From assembly GCA_039960995.1 (NCBI GenBank), contig JBDVKF010000027.1, positions 1-64,000 on the forward strand: a DNA stretch of 64,000 nt, in the 5' to 3' direction. The notes beneath the pieces were generated by a model, which saw only the letters and a list, made by a program, of their open reading frames with translations, did not search any database and was not told where the DNA came from. The stretch comes from JABSSA01 sp039960995. Lineage in GTDB: Bacteria > Pseudomonadota > Alphaproteobacteria > Rhodobacterales > Rhodobacteraceae. The translations under genes and the position numbers were made by a program. Position 1 is the stretch's first letter; every line of letters begins with the position of its first letter. Shown piece by piece: positions 54,675-62,701 of this stretch.

Positions 54675-55273
54675 TCGACAACCCGCAATGTCAGATTGAT
54701 GCGGCCACCATTGGGCAGCAGGCTGGATGATCCGTATCTGATCCGATCTACTCCGTGAAACGCGAGGCGCGCAGCGCCACCCAAAACAACGACGTCGCCA
54801 GATTGCAACCAAATCGACTCCGTCTTGCCACCGCGTGTTGTATTCCCAACCCGAAACAATCCTTCATCGCCCAGCGATATGGATAACACCGGCCAATCAA
54901 AATTGGCTTCATCTCGATCCTGATGCAGTCCCATGCGCGCGCCTTCCGCATAGTAATTTATCAAACAACAATCTGGGGTGCGATCAAGCCTCGTAACATC
55001 GGACCATGTGTTGCCTACGATGTCCGGAATATCTGGCCAAGCCTGACCACCCGGATGTGTATCGCTGTAACGATGCCCAGACCGATCTGAAACCCAGCCA
55101 TATCGCCCTGCCGATGTCATCCGCACAGACATTGGTTTTCCAGAAGGCGTTGTCGGAAAAAACATCGGCGCTTTCGCCGCAACTTTACGAATCTCTTGTA
55201 CAAGATCGGCCTGCTGATCTGCATCAAAATAGCCTTTGAAGATACGAACAGACCGCAAAGAAAGAGGAGTCAC
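54671..55273 (-). CDS. alkB: alpha-ketoglutarate-dependent dioxygenase AlkB
   Basis: A 200-residue Fe(II)/2-oxoglutarate enzyme that repairs alkylated DNA bases by oxidative demethylation. The iron ligands are H-x-D (GLHQDRDEAN) and the later H (LAFHGVDR), and the 2-oxoglutarate motif R-x-N-x-T-x-R (RINLTLR) ends the protein. GTG 55273 was chosen because GGGGAAAG precedes it and the length becomes normal. Its last 4 bases overlap the stop of the previous gene. Divergent from dnaK. Confidence 0.9.
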   Translation of the reverse strand: MTPLSLRSVRIFKGYFDADQQADLVQEIRKVAAKAPMFFPTTPSGKPMSVRMTSAGRYGWVSDRSGHRYSDTHPGGQAWPDIPDIVGNTWSDVTRLDRTPDCCLINYYAEGARMGLHQDRDEANFDWPVLSISLGDEGLFRVGNTTRGGKTESIWLQSGDVVVLGGAARLAFHGVDRIRYGSSSLLPNGGRINLTLRVVD

Positions 55274-55338
55274 GGTGCTTTCCCCAGCATTCAACCCAAA
55301 TATGTTGCATTTCAGACTGCAAAAGGCAGCGAGAGATG

Positions 55339-55369
55339 CTTGCAGGGCCGAACCCCCCTCCCTATATAC
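55339..55369 (+). promoter_or_regulatory. heat-shock (RpoH) promoter of dnaK
   Basis: CTTGCA (55339-55344) and CTATATAC (55362-55369) with 17 bases between fit the alphaproteobacterial RpoH consensus CTTG(A/C)-17-C(C/T)TATNT. It lies 105 bases before the dnaK ATG, a normal position. Confidence 0.7.
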
Positions 55370-55473
55370 ACGCCGAAGCGTTAGAGGCACGCCTCTGATA
55401 AAGTTTCGTGGCTGCGATGCCGAAATGGGTCGTCGCCGCTTGTCATCGCCTTTCTAATTAGAGGGATCAAAAT

Positions 55474-57387
55474 ATGGCCAAAGTCATCGGTATCGACCTT
55501 GGAACTACGAATAGCTGCATTGCCATCATGGATGGCTCTCAACCCCGCGTGATCGAAAACTCTGAGGGTGCGCGTACGACGCCATCCATCGTCGCATTCA
55601 CAGACGACGAACGCCTCGTTGGTCAACCAGCCAAGCGTCAGGCGGTCACCAACCCAGACAACACGGTCTTTGGCGTCAAACGCTTGATTGGTCGTCGCGC
55701 TGACGATGCGCATCTGGCAAAAGATAAAAAGAACCTGCCCTACAATGTTGTAGACGGTGGCAACGGTGACGCGTGGGTCGAAGCCCGCGGTGAGACTTAT
55801 TCACCAAGCCAGATCTCGGCCTTCATTCTGGGCAAGATGAAAGAAACTGCAGAAAGCTATTTGGGTGAAGATGTCACTCAGGCGGTTATCACAGTTCCTG
55901 CGTATTTTAACGACGCACAGCGTCAGGCGACAAAAGACGCCGGTAAAATTGCCGGCCTTGAAGTCCTGCGCATCATCAACGAACCAACTGCTGCGGCTTT
56001 GGCCTATGGCTTGGACAAAGAACAGACACAAACCATTGCTGTTTATGATCTTGGTGGCGGTACGTTCGACGTAACCATTCTGGAAATTGATGACGGGTTG
56101 TTTGAAGTCAAGTCAACCAACGGGGACACGTTCCTTGGTGGTGAAGACTTTGACATGCGCATCGTGAACTACCTCGCGGATCAGTTCAAAAAAGAAAACA
56201 GCGTCGACCTGACCAAAGACAAGATGGCCCTTCAGCGTCTGAAAGAAGCTGCTGAAAAAGCTAAAATCGAATTGTCGTCGGCCTCGCAGACTGAAATCAA
56301 CCAGCCCTTTATTTCGATGGGTTCGGATGGTCAGCCATTGCACATGGTCATGAAACTGACACGTGCAAAGCTTGAAAGCCTTGTCAACGATCTGATCAAA
56401 CGTTCTATGGACCCGTGCAAAGCGGCCCTGAAAGACGCTGGTTTGTCAGCAAATGACATTGACGAAGTCGTTCTTGTCGGCGGTATGACACGCATGCCGC
56501 GCGTTGTTGACGAAGTGACCAAGTTCTTTGGCAAAGAGCCACACAAAGGCGTTAACCCTGACGAAGTGGTTGCCATGGGCGCCGCTATTCAGGCGGGTGT
56601 TCTGCAAGGCGACGTCAAAGACGTTGTTCTGTTGGATGTCACTCCTTTGTCCCTTGGTATCGAAACCCTTGGTGGTGTCTTCACTCGCCTGATTGATCGG
56701 AACACGACGATCCCGACGAAAAAGTCGCAGATCTTCTCGACCGCCGAAGACAATCAGAACGCAGTGACAATTCGTGTGTTCCAAGGCGAACGCGAGATGG
56801 CGCAAGACAACAAGATGCTGGGTGCTTTCAATCTTGAAAACATCCCGCCATCGCCGCGTGGCATGCCTCAGATCGAAGTGACGTTTGACATCGATGCAAA
56901 CGGCATCGTGTCGGTTGGCGCCAAAGACAAAGGCACCGGCAAAGAACAACAGATCACGATTCAGGCCTCGGGCGGTTTGTCTGACGATGACATCGAACAA
57001 ATGGTTAAGGATGCGGAAGACAACGCCGAAGCGGATAAAGCCCGTAAAGAAGGTGTTGAATCCCGCAACCAGGCGGAAAGCTTGATCCATACGACTGAAA
57101 AGTCGATGGAAGAGCATGCCGACAAGGTCGATCCTTCTACAATCGAAGTTATCGAACTGGCCATTGCTGCGTTGAAGGATGACCTCGAGAAAGAGGATAC
57201 GCCTGCTGAGAAAATCAAAGCTGGCATTCAGAACGTAACTGAATCGGCAATGAAACTTGGCGAAGCGATCTACAAATCAAGCCAAGAAGAGGCCGGTGAA
57301 GAACCGACTGCCGCTGACGCAGGCGCTGATTACGAAGACATCGTCGACGCCGAGTTTGAAGATTTGGACGACGACAAACGCGCGTGA
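55474..57387 (+). CDS. dnaK: chaperone DnaK (Hsp70)
   Basis: A 637-residue Hsp70. The ATPase phosphate motif is IGIDLGTTNSCIAIM, with the second motif IAVYDLGGGTFDVTILE. The C-terminus is an acidic tail (DAEFEDLDDDKRA). It refolds client proteins with DnaJ and GrpE. dnaJ follows after 79 bases holding a hairpin. Confidence 0.97.
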   Translation: MAKVIGIDLGTTNSCIAIMDGSQPRVIENSEGARTTPSIVAFTDDERLVGQPAKRQAVTNPDNTVFGVKRLIGRRADDAHLAKDKKNLPYNVVDGGNGDAWVEARGETYSPSQISAFILGKMKETAESYLGEDVTQAVITVPAYFNDAQRQATKDAGKIAGLEVLRIINEPTAAALAYGLDKEQTQTIAVYDLGGGTFDVTILEIDDGLFEVKSTNGDTFLGGEDFDMRIVNYLADQFKKENSVDLTKDKMALQRLKEAAEKAKIELSSASQTEINQPFISMGSDGQPLHMVMKLTRAKLESLVNDLIKRSMDPCKAALKDAGLSANDIDEVVLVGGMTRMPRVVDEVTKFFGKEPHKGVNPDEVVAMGAAIQAGVLQGDVKDVVLLDVTPLSLGIETLGGVFTRLIDRNTTIPTKKSQIFSTAEDNQNAVTIRVFQGEREMAQDNKMLGAFNLENIPPSPRGMPQIEVTFDIDANGIVSVGAKDKGTGKEQQITIQASGGLSDDDIEQMVKDAEDNAEADKARKEGVESRNQAESLIHTTEKSMEEHADKVDPSTIEVIELAIAALKDDLEKEDTPAEKIKAGIQNVTESAMKLGEAIYKSSQEEAGEEPTAADAGADYEDIVDAEFEDLDDDKRA

Positions 57388-57411
57388 TTTGCGCAATTGG
57401 GAACCAATCGT

Positions 57412-57439
57412 CGGGCCGATCCATGTTTGGGTCGGCCCG
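57412..57439 (+). promoter_or_regulatory. intercistronic hairpin dnaK-dnaJ
   Basis: CGGGCCGA (57412-57419) pairs with TCGGCCCG (57432-57439), extended inward by GATCC/GGGTC pairing. No strong T run. It may lower dnaJ expression relative to dnaK, or protect the dnaK 3' end. Confidence 0.6.
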
Positions 57440-57466
57440 TGACGTTTCTGTCAGGAGGGACTGAAA

Positions 57467-58630
57467 ATGTCCAAACGCGATTATTATGATTTGCTTGGGG
57501 TCGCACGTGGCGCATCTGGTGACGAAATCAAAAAAGGGTTTCGCAGCAAAGCCAAACAATTGCACCCGGATCGGAACAAAGACAATCCAGATTCAGAAGC
57601 ATTATTCAAAGAAGTAAACGAAGCCTACGACGTTCTGAAAGATGCCGACAAGAAGGCCGCGTATGACCGATTTGGTCATGCCGCTTTTGATGGCAGCATG
57701 GGCGGCGGCGGTGGCCGACCTGGCGGCGGCTATGGTGGTGGATCACAGGATTTTGGATCCGCATTTTCCGACGTGTTCGACGATTTGTTCGGCGATTTCA
57801 TGGGCGGTGGTGGCGGTGGCCGTGGCGGCGGCCGACAACGTGCGGCCCGAGGGTCAGATTTGCGGTACAACCTGCGAATCTCTTTGGACGAAGCGTTCAG
57901 CGGTTTGCAGAAAACCGTCAATATCCCCGGGTCATCCTCATGTGATACGTGTTCTGGCACAGGTGCTGCTGGTGGGGCTGAACCGACAACCTGTCCGACA
58001 TGCTCTGGCATGGGAAAAGTGCGTGCCCAACAAGGGTTTTTCACTGTTGAACGCACATGCCCAACATGTTCCGGTCTTGGCCAAATTATCAAAAACCCAT
58101 GCGGGTCTTGCGGTGGCACTGGCCGAATCGAAAAAGAACGCGCGCTTTCTGTGAATATCCCGGCTGGCGTTGAAACCGGCACGCGTATCCGTCTTTCCGG
58201 CGAAGGCGAAGCGGGCATGCGCGGCGGGCCATCCGGTGACCTTTACATCTTTATCGAGGTGTCTGACCACAAGCTGTTTGAACGGGACGGTATGAACCTG
58301 TTCTGTCGTGTCCCGGTGTCAATGGGAACGGCTGCTTTGGGCGGCTCAATCGAAGTTCCGACAATTGATGGCGGACGTACACGGGTTCAAATTCCGTCCG
58401 GGTCGCAATCGGGACGCCAAATGCGCCTGCGCAACAAGGGCATGCCAGCGCTGCGCGGCGGGCCTGCTGGTGATATGTTCATCGAAATGGCGGTGGAAAC
58501 ACCGGTTAATCTGACAAGCCGGCAAAAAGAGCTTTTGCGGGAATTCGAAGAGTTAAGCGAAGAAAACAATCCCGAAAGTTCCAGTTTCTTTTCAAGCGTA
58601 AAAAGTTTCTGGGACAGCATGAAAAGCTAA
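57467..58630 (+). CDS. dnaJ: chaperone DnaJ (Hsp40)
   Basis: A 387-residue type I J-protein. The J domain has HPD at 33-35, a glycine-rich region follows (about 83-125), then four CXXCXGXG zinc repeats (CDTCSGTG, CPTCSGMG, CPTCSGLG, CGSCGGTG) and the C-terminal substrate domains. CAGGAGGG lies before the ATG. It stimulates DnaK ATP hydrolysis. Confidence 0.97.
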   Translation: MSKRDYYDLLGVARGASGDEIKKGFRSKAKQLHPDRNKDNPDSEALFKEVNEAYDVLKDADKKAAYDRFGHAAFDGSMGGGGGRPGGGYGGGSQDFGSAFSDVFDDLFGDFMGGGGGGRGGGRQRAARGSDLRYNLRISLDEAFSGLQKTVNIPGSSSCDTCSGTGAAGGAEPTTCPTCSGMGKVRAQQGFFTVERTCPTCSGLGQIIKNPCGSCGGTGRIEKERALSVNIPAGVETGTRIRLSGEGEAGMRGGPSGDLYIFIEVSDHKLFERDGMNLFCRVPVSMGTAALGGSIEVPTIDGGRTRVQIPSGSQSGRQMRLRNKGMPALRGGPAGDMFIEMAVETPVNLTSRQKELLREFEELSEENNPESSSFFSSVKSFWDSMKS

Positions 58631-58644
58631 GCAAAAAATACAAC

Positions 58645-58661
58645 GGGCTTTTTTTTAGCCC
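58645..58661 (+). terminator. possible terminator after dnaJ
   Basis: GGGCT (58645-58649) and AGCCC (58657-58661) flank seven T, which form the loop instead of a tail. Only CTTTGTG follows. It could still fold, but it is a weak terminator by shape. Confidence 0.3.
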
Positions 58662-58702
58662 TTTGTGCCATTATGCATCTGCAATAAATTCAGGTGTGAG
58701 AC

Positions 58703-59224
58703 ATGCTGAAAACTGGGGTCCGTATCAATTTGCGACGGCTCACGCCTCAAGATTTGGATTTGTTTCACGCATATCGTTCGGATGCTCAGGTTGCGCGCTT
58801 TCAGGATTGGTCACCAATGTCGCGCCCCGAGGCTTTGCAGTTTCTGCAGTCGATGGCCAGCGAGCCATTGTTCCAAAAAGGCCATTGGAGCCAGATTGCA
58901 ATTGCGGATGCAGACGATGACAGTCTGCTTGGTGATTTAGGAATCCACATATCCTCCACCGGCACCGAAGCAGAACTGGGCATAACCTTGTCTGGTGCCA
59001 CACAAGGGCGTGGGTTAGGCGAAGACGCATGCAGACTGACCTTTGATTTGATCTGGGGCACCACCTTGGCTCAAGTAATCCGCATCTGGACTTTAAAGGC
59101 AAACGTTGTTGCACAAGCATTATGTTCCCGTCTCCCACTGGAACCCCTTGGGCTTGAGATAACAACTGATGAATGCGGAAATGTCGTGGAAGAATTCGCG
59201 TATCGTATTCGACGCCCAGAATGA
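58703..59224 (+). CDS. GNAT-family N-acetyltransferase, RimJ/RimL-like
   Basis: A 173-residue acetyltransferase of the ribosomal-protein/amino-acid acetyltransferase type (LRRLTPQDLDLFHAYRSDAQV). The motif region is ELGITLSGATQGRGLGEDA, with the R-G-x-G-x-x-A type core. Substrate unknown. Same direction as dnaJ and radC but separately spaced. Confidence 0.83.
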   Translation: MLKTGVRINLRRLTPQDLDLFHAYRSDAQVARFQDWSPMSRPEALQFLQSMASEPLFQKGHWSQIAIADADDDSLLGDLGIHISSTGTEAELGITLSGATQGRGLGEDACRLTFDLIWGTTLAQVIRIWTLKANVVAQALCSRLPLEPLGLEITTDECGNVVEEFAYRIRRPE

Positions 59225-59269
59225 TAGCTGGTTAACCTGACACTAACCACGTGCAATGAGACTGGTGCC

Positions 59270-60031
59270 ATGTCCAGTCCTGATCCTGCCTTTCGCGAAT
59301 CTATGTTGCCATTTCTGGTGGACGAAGCTGAACCGGTTGCGTTGCCTTCGGGAAAACGCCCATCTTATATTGCAGATCATCGGAAACGGCTTCGCACGCG
59401 CTTTATGGATGGAGGTGCCAAGGCTTTACCCGATTACGAACTACTGGAACTGGTTCTGTTCCGGGCCATTCCACGCCAAGATGTCAAACCCTTGGCGCAC
59501 GAGTTGTTGCAAACCTTTGGAGATTTTAACCGAGTGGTCAGCGCCACACCTGAAAGTCTTCGGCGGTTGAATGGTGTCGGCGACGCCGTGATTTGTGAAC
59601 TTAAAGTCATTGAAGCAGCAGCCCAAAGTTTGGTGCGTTCAAAAGTGATGAACAGGCACGCAATTTCCAGTTGGGACGCGCTTCTTGATTATTGTCACAC
59701 AACGATGGCACATCGGGAAACCGAACAATTTCGGGTGCTTTTTCTGGACAGAAAAAACGTGCTGATTGCCGACGAAGAACAAGCAAAAGGAACGATAGAT
59801 CACGTGCCGGTTTACCCACGAGAGGTCGCCAAACGCGCGTTGGAACTGAATGCAAGCGCCTTGATTTTGGTGCACAATCACCCTTCGGGAGATCCCACAC
59901 CAAGCCAGTCCGACGTGGATATGACCGCCCAAATTAATGCTGCCTGCGATGCTCTTGGCCTGAATTTGCACGACCATATTATCGTCGGGAAATCTCGGGA
60001 ATTAAGTTTTAAATCAGAAGGTTACCTGTGA
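59270..60031 (+). CDS. radC: DNA repair protein RadC / JAMM-family
   Basis: A 253-residue protein with an N-terminal helix-hairpin-helix-like region and a C-terminal MPN+ (JAMM) domain. The metal motif HNHPSGDPTPSQSD is at about 204-217. RadC-type proteins are widespread, but their role in DNA repair is disputed, so the name is conventional. It starts 45 bases after the acetyltransferase and is convergent with the OmpA-fusion gene. Confidence 0.88.
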   Translation: MSSPDPAFRESMLPFLVDEAEPVALPSGKRPSYIADHRKRLRTRFMDGGAKALPDYELLELVLFRAIPRQDVKPLAHELLQTFGDFNRVVSATPESLRRLNGVGDAVICELKVIEAAAQSLVRSKVMNRHAISSWDALLDYCHTTMAHRETEQFRVLFLDRKNVLIADEEQAKGTIDHVPVYPREVAKRALELNASALILVHNHPSGDPTPSQSDVDMTAQINAACDALGLNLHDHIIVGKSRELSFKSEGYL

Positions 60032-60046
60032 TCTCATTAATATGCG

Positions 60047-61609
60047 TCAACGCACCCATACTTCGACGCGCCTGTTGACACGGCGGCCCCACGCACTGTC
60101 ATCACAAGCCATGGGCAATGCTTCCCCAAAGGCATCTGTTGCCATATCAACGCGGTCGAAATTCGCAGTCTCAGCCGCGCTTTCCACAGCCTGCTTCACT
60201 GCCGCGGCCCGCCTAAGCGCAATCGCGCGATTGGGTTCGGCAGGACCGTCCCCATCGCTGAACCCGACAAATGTCATTTCTCGTCCGTCATACGTTCCAG
60301 CCTCTAGCGCTTGTGCCAATTGCTGCACATTTGATCGTGACTGAGCATCAAGGCGCACGGACCCAGCTTCGAAACGGAACGACAATGTAAGCCGCGCCCG
60401 TTCTGTCAACGCGGCAATCATGCGTTGCAGTTCGTTTAACGGAATTTCATTTCCAGCCGAGGAAATCGCATTGGCAAGTCGATTACCCTGGTCTTCAATT
60501 TCAATTTCTTCCGGTGATTGATCTACAAAGCCAGCTCGGCGAATCACGATTTGTGCTGATGGACCGCGCGTGAATGCCAAAAATTGTCGGGCCATTTTTG
60601 GCAATCGTCGGGCGGGAAGGTAAAGAAACATCGGCGCTGTCAGCGGATAATCTTCTGTCTTAATTGTACGCCGTGATGCATCCAATGCGAATCCACAGGA
60701 CCCTTTCAAAGTCAAAACCTGTGCGTTGCCAATGTCCGAATGGCTGGCAATGCCGATGGCAAAAGGATCCGCCACAACAGCGTCCAGCAGCGATTCGGGC
60801 TCATTGTGACGAATTGCATCTGGCAAAAGGCGGGCATTTGTTGGCGCTAGTATCTGATCCTCGACTGCCTGCCCCAAGCCTGTCGCATTACTGGGCACAT
60901 GAACAGCAATTGGTGCGTCTGGCCCGCCCAATTCTGACCAGCGCGTAAATTGACCAGACATGACATTGGCCAACGTCAGTGAAGAAATATGGCGCAATGG
61001 GCCATTTGGCGCAACGATTGGCACCATCGCATCCAACGCCAACACACGGCTGCGATGTGGGCCTGACAGATCGCCCATCCCCGCCTCTTTTGCGCGTCGA
61101 AGTTCCTCGATGCGAATCTCGCGCAATGCCATAACCACATCCGCCTCATTTGTCAGAAGATCGGCGAATCCTTCTTCCGTTGTATGAACTCGCATTATGA
61201 ATTTCGCGCGCAACTTACCACTGCTCTGCTCGGTCAGTCCAAATGTCGTTACACCACCAGCAGTTTCAGAGGTTTCTACCAGATACCCTTCGCGCTGCGC
61301 GAATCCTTTAATCAATGCAGGAACAAGAACCCGACCCATAGTGGATGAACCACTGAATGTAACTTCAGCTATGAAATCTTGGAGATTCGGGCAGCCTGGT
61401 CCTTCACAACGTACACCGGACCCATCGACTGTCAGTTCACCATAGATCGTATCCAAGCGATAGAATTCGCCATCAAAACCCAAAAGGGTGCCACTGACTT
61501 CCACCGCATCATCTGGCGAAATCAATGTGACGTCCTGCGCATACGCAACAGGCGTGTGTGAGAAAAAGAAAAGTGCAGTGCAAAGCACCGCACGCCAAAC
61601 TGTCTGCAT
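60047..61609 (-). CDS. phosphate-type substrate-binding domain fused to OmpA-like domain
   Basis: A 520-residue exported protein. After a signal peptide (VWRAVLCTALFFFSHTPVAYA), residues about 85-370 resemble PstS-type solute-binding proteins (TFSGSSTMGRVLVPALIKGF; LRHISSLTLANVMSGQFTRW). The C-terminal 120 residues are OmpA-like and should bind peptidoglycan (LSFRFEAGSVRLDAQSRSNV). Such fusions could anchor ligand capture in the envelope. Genes for a PstCAB transporter are not adjacent. Confidence 0.82.
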   Translation of the reverse strand: MQTVWRAVLCTALFFFSHTPVAYAQDVTLISPDDAVEVSGTLLGFDGEFYRLDTIYGELTVDGSGVRCEGPGCPNLQDFIAEVTFSGSSTMGRVLVPALIKGFAQREGYLVETSETAGGVTTFGLTEQSSGKLRAKFIMRVHTTEEGFADLLTNEADVVMALREIRIEELRRAKEAGMGDLSGPHRSRVLALDAMVPIVAPNGPLRHISSLTLANVMSGQFTRWSELGGPDAPIAVHVPSNATGLGQAVEDQILAPTNARLLPDAIRHNEPESLLDAVVADPFAIGIASHSDIGNAQVLTLKGSCGFALDASRRTIKTEDYPLTAPMFLYLPARRLPKMARQFLAFTRGPSAQIVIRRAGFVDQSPEEIEIEDQGNRLANAISSAGNEIPLNELQRMIAALTERARLTLSFRFEAGSVRLDAQSRSNVQQLAQALEAGTYDGREMTFVGFSDGDGPAEPNRAIALRRAAAVKQAVESAAETANFDRVDMATDAFGEALPMACDDSAWGRRVNRRVEVWVR

Positions 61610-61627
61610 TTGACCCGAACGTAGTTG

Positions 61628-62617
61628 CTACTTCGCAGCGACTTTCAGGTCTGAGACAAGATTGTTCAACACCATATAACGGCCTACGGCGTCGCACGGT
61701 GGTACTGACAGGGTCAAATCCTGTTTGCGAAGGGCTCCGTTCGAGTGCTGAAGTGACTGCGCCGTGATGTTGCGACCGCAATTTTCCAAAGAGACTTTCG
61801 CTTCGACTGAGACATCGATCAGGCGAACATGTTGAGAAGATCCGAGCGGGTAAGTGTATACCTCAGCAAAAGAACCATCGCCGCCGCCTTTCAAACCCAA
61901 TCGGTGGACAAATCCTTTTTCGCCAGCAATCAAACTATTTGGATTTTGTTCAACGCCAGACCGAATAGGATTATCTTCGTCGTATGTCGCGCCTAATTCT
62001 CGTGCACGCAGCTCAAGTCCTTTTTCTCCATGCCATTGCAGAACCATACGATCATACATTTCGATATTTGCGACCTGTGTCGCTGCAATCGCGGCGGCCC
62101 CTTGCTGAAAGGTCACGATAAAAATAGCGTCGCTTGCTAAGGCTGGAATAGAAAGATTGGCGTGTCCGTTATCATCCGTTGCTGCTGTGAACATCATACC
62201 TTGATGATGAACATTGAATCGCGCATTCGGAAGACAAGGGGCATCGACTGTCAACGACACGAATGCAGCCGGTTGCGTTTGCGCAGATCCATTGACCAAA
62301 CATGATGCTCCGGTTTTGCCAATGTTCGCAACAGCAGGTAATTCAGGGTCAGGTTTGTTGCCGATCAACGTCTTGACTGACGACAGCATCGCTGAAGTCA
62401 ATTCTATTGGGTCTGCACTAAAGGTGTACGATTCGCGCACTGGAATGATTTCACCTTCACGACTCAATTGTGGCGTGGGCTCTTCCTTCGCTCTGTATCG
62501 TTTTTTGGCGGTGTCAGTGCTTTGCATGACAAAGCCGATTCCCATCGCTAGCGCGATTGTTGCCAAGGCTGTAGACGCCTCTTTACTCACCAACATAACC
62601 CATCCCTGCGCAAACAT
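61628..62617 (-). CDS. unknown exported protein beside secA
   Basis: A 329-residue protein with an N-terminal hydrophobic segment (about 15-31, ASTALATIALAMGIGFVM) that could be an anchor or signal. The rest is a mostly beta-type, low-homology sequence with several cysteines (ASCLVNG, LENCGRN, SVPPCDAVGRYMV). In related genomes this neighbour of secA is often named translocase, a label that seems positional. It is 18 bases upstream of the OmpA-fusion gene, likely one operon. I infer no function. Confidence 0.7.
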   Translation of the reverse strand: MFAQGWVMLVSKEASTALATIALAMGIGFVMQSTDTAKKRYRAKEEPTPQLSREGEIIPVRESYTFSADPIELTSAMLSSVKTLIGNKPDPELPAVANIGKTGASCLVNGSAQTQPAAFVSLTVDAPCLPNARFNVHHQGMMFTAATDDNGHANLSIPALASDAIFIVTFQQGAAAIAATQVANIEMYDRMVLQWHGEKGLELRARELGATYDEDNPIRSGVEQNPNSLIAGEKGFVHRLGLKGGGDGSFAEVYTYPLGSSQHVRLIDVSVEAKVSLENCGRNITAQSLQHSNGALRKQDLTLSVPPCDAVGRYMVLNNLVSDLKVAAK

Positions 62618-62639
62618 GACTAACGATTGTCTGTCAGCT

Positions 62640-62666
62640 AAAGCGGGCCGAGTTATGACCCGCTTT
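62640..62666 (-). terminator. hairpin after secA
   Basis: AAAGCGGG (62640-62647) pairs with CCCGCTTT (62659-62666), 8 bp, over 11 bases. In the secA direction only TTT follows, so termination may be partial, with readthrough into the next gene. Confidence 0.5.
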
Positions 62667-62701
62667 GGGACTCATTGAGGCACAAAAGTGACCTGATGCT
62701 T

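Noticed and set aside
56446..57117. A 223-residue minus-strand open frame
   Set aside because: It is the antisense shadow of the conserved dnaK gene with no independent start signal.
58645..58661. A strong terminator after dnaJ
   Set aside because: The T run is the loop, not the tail, so I only keep it as a weak candidate.
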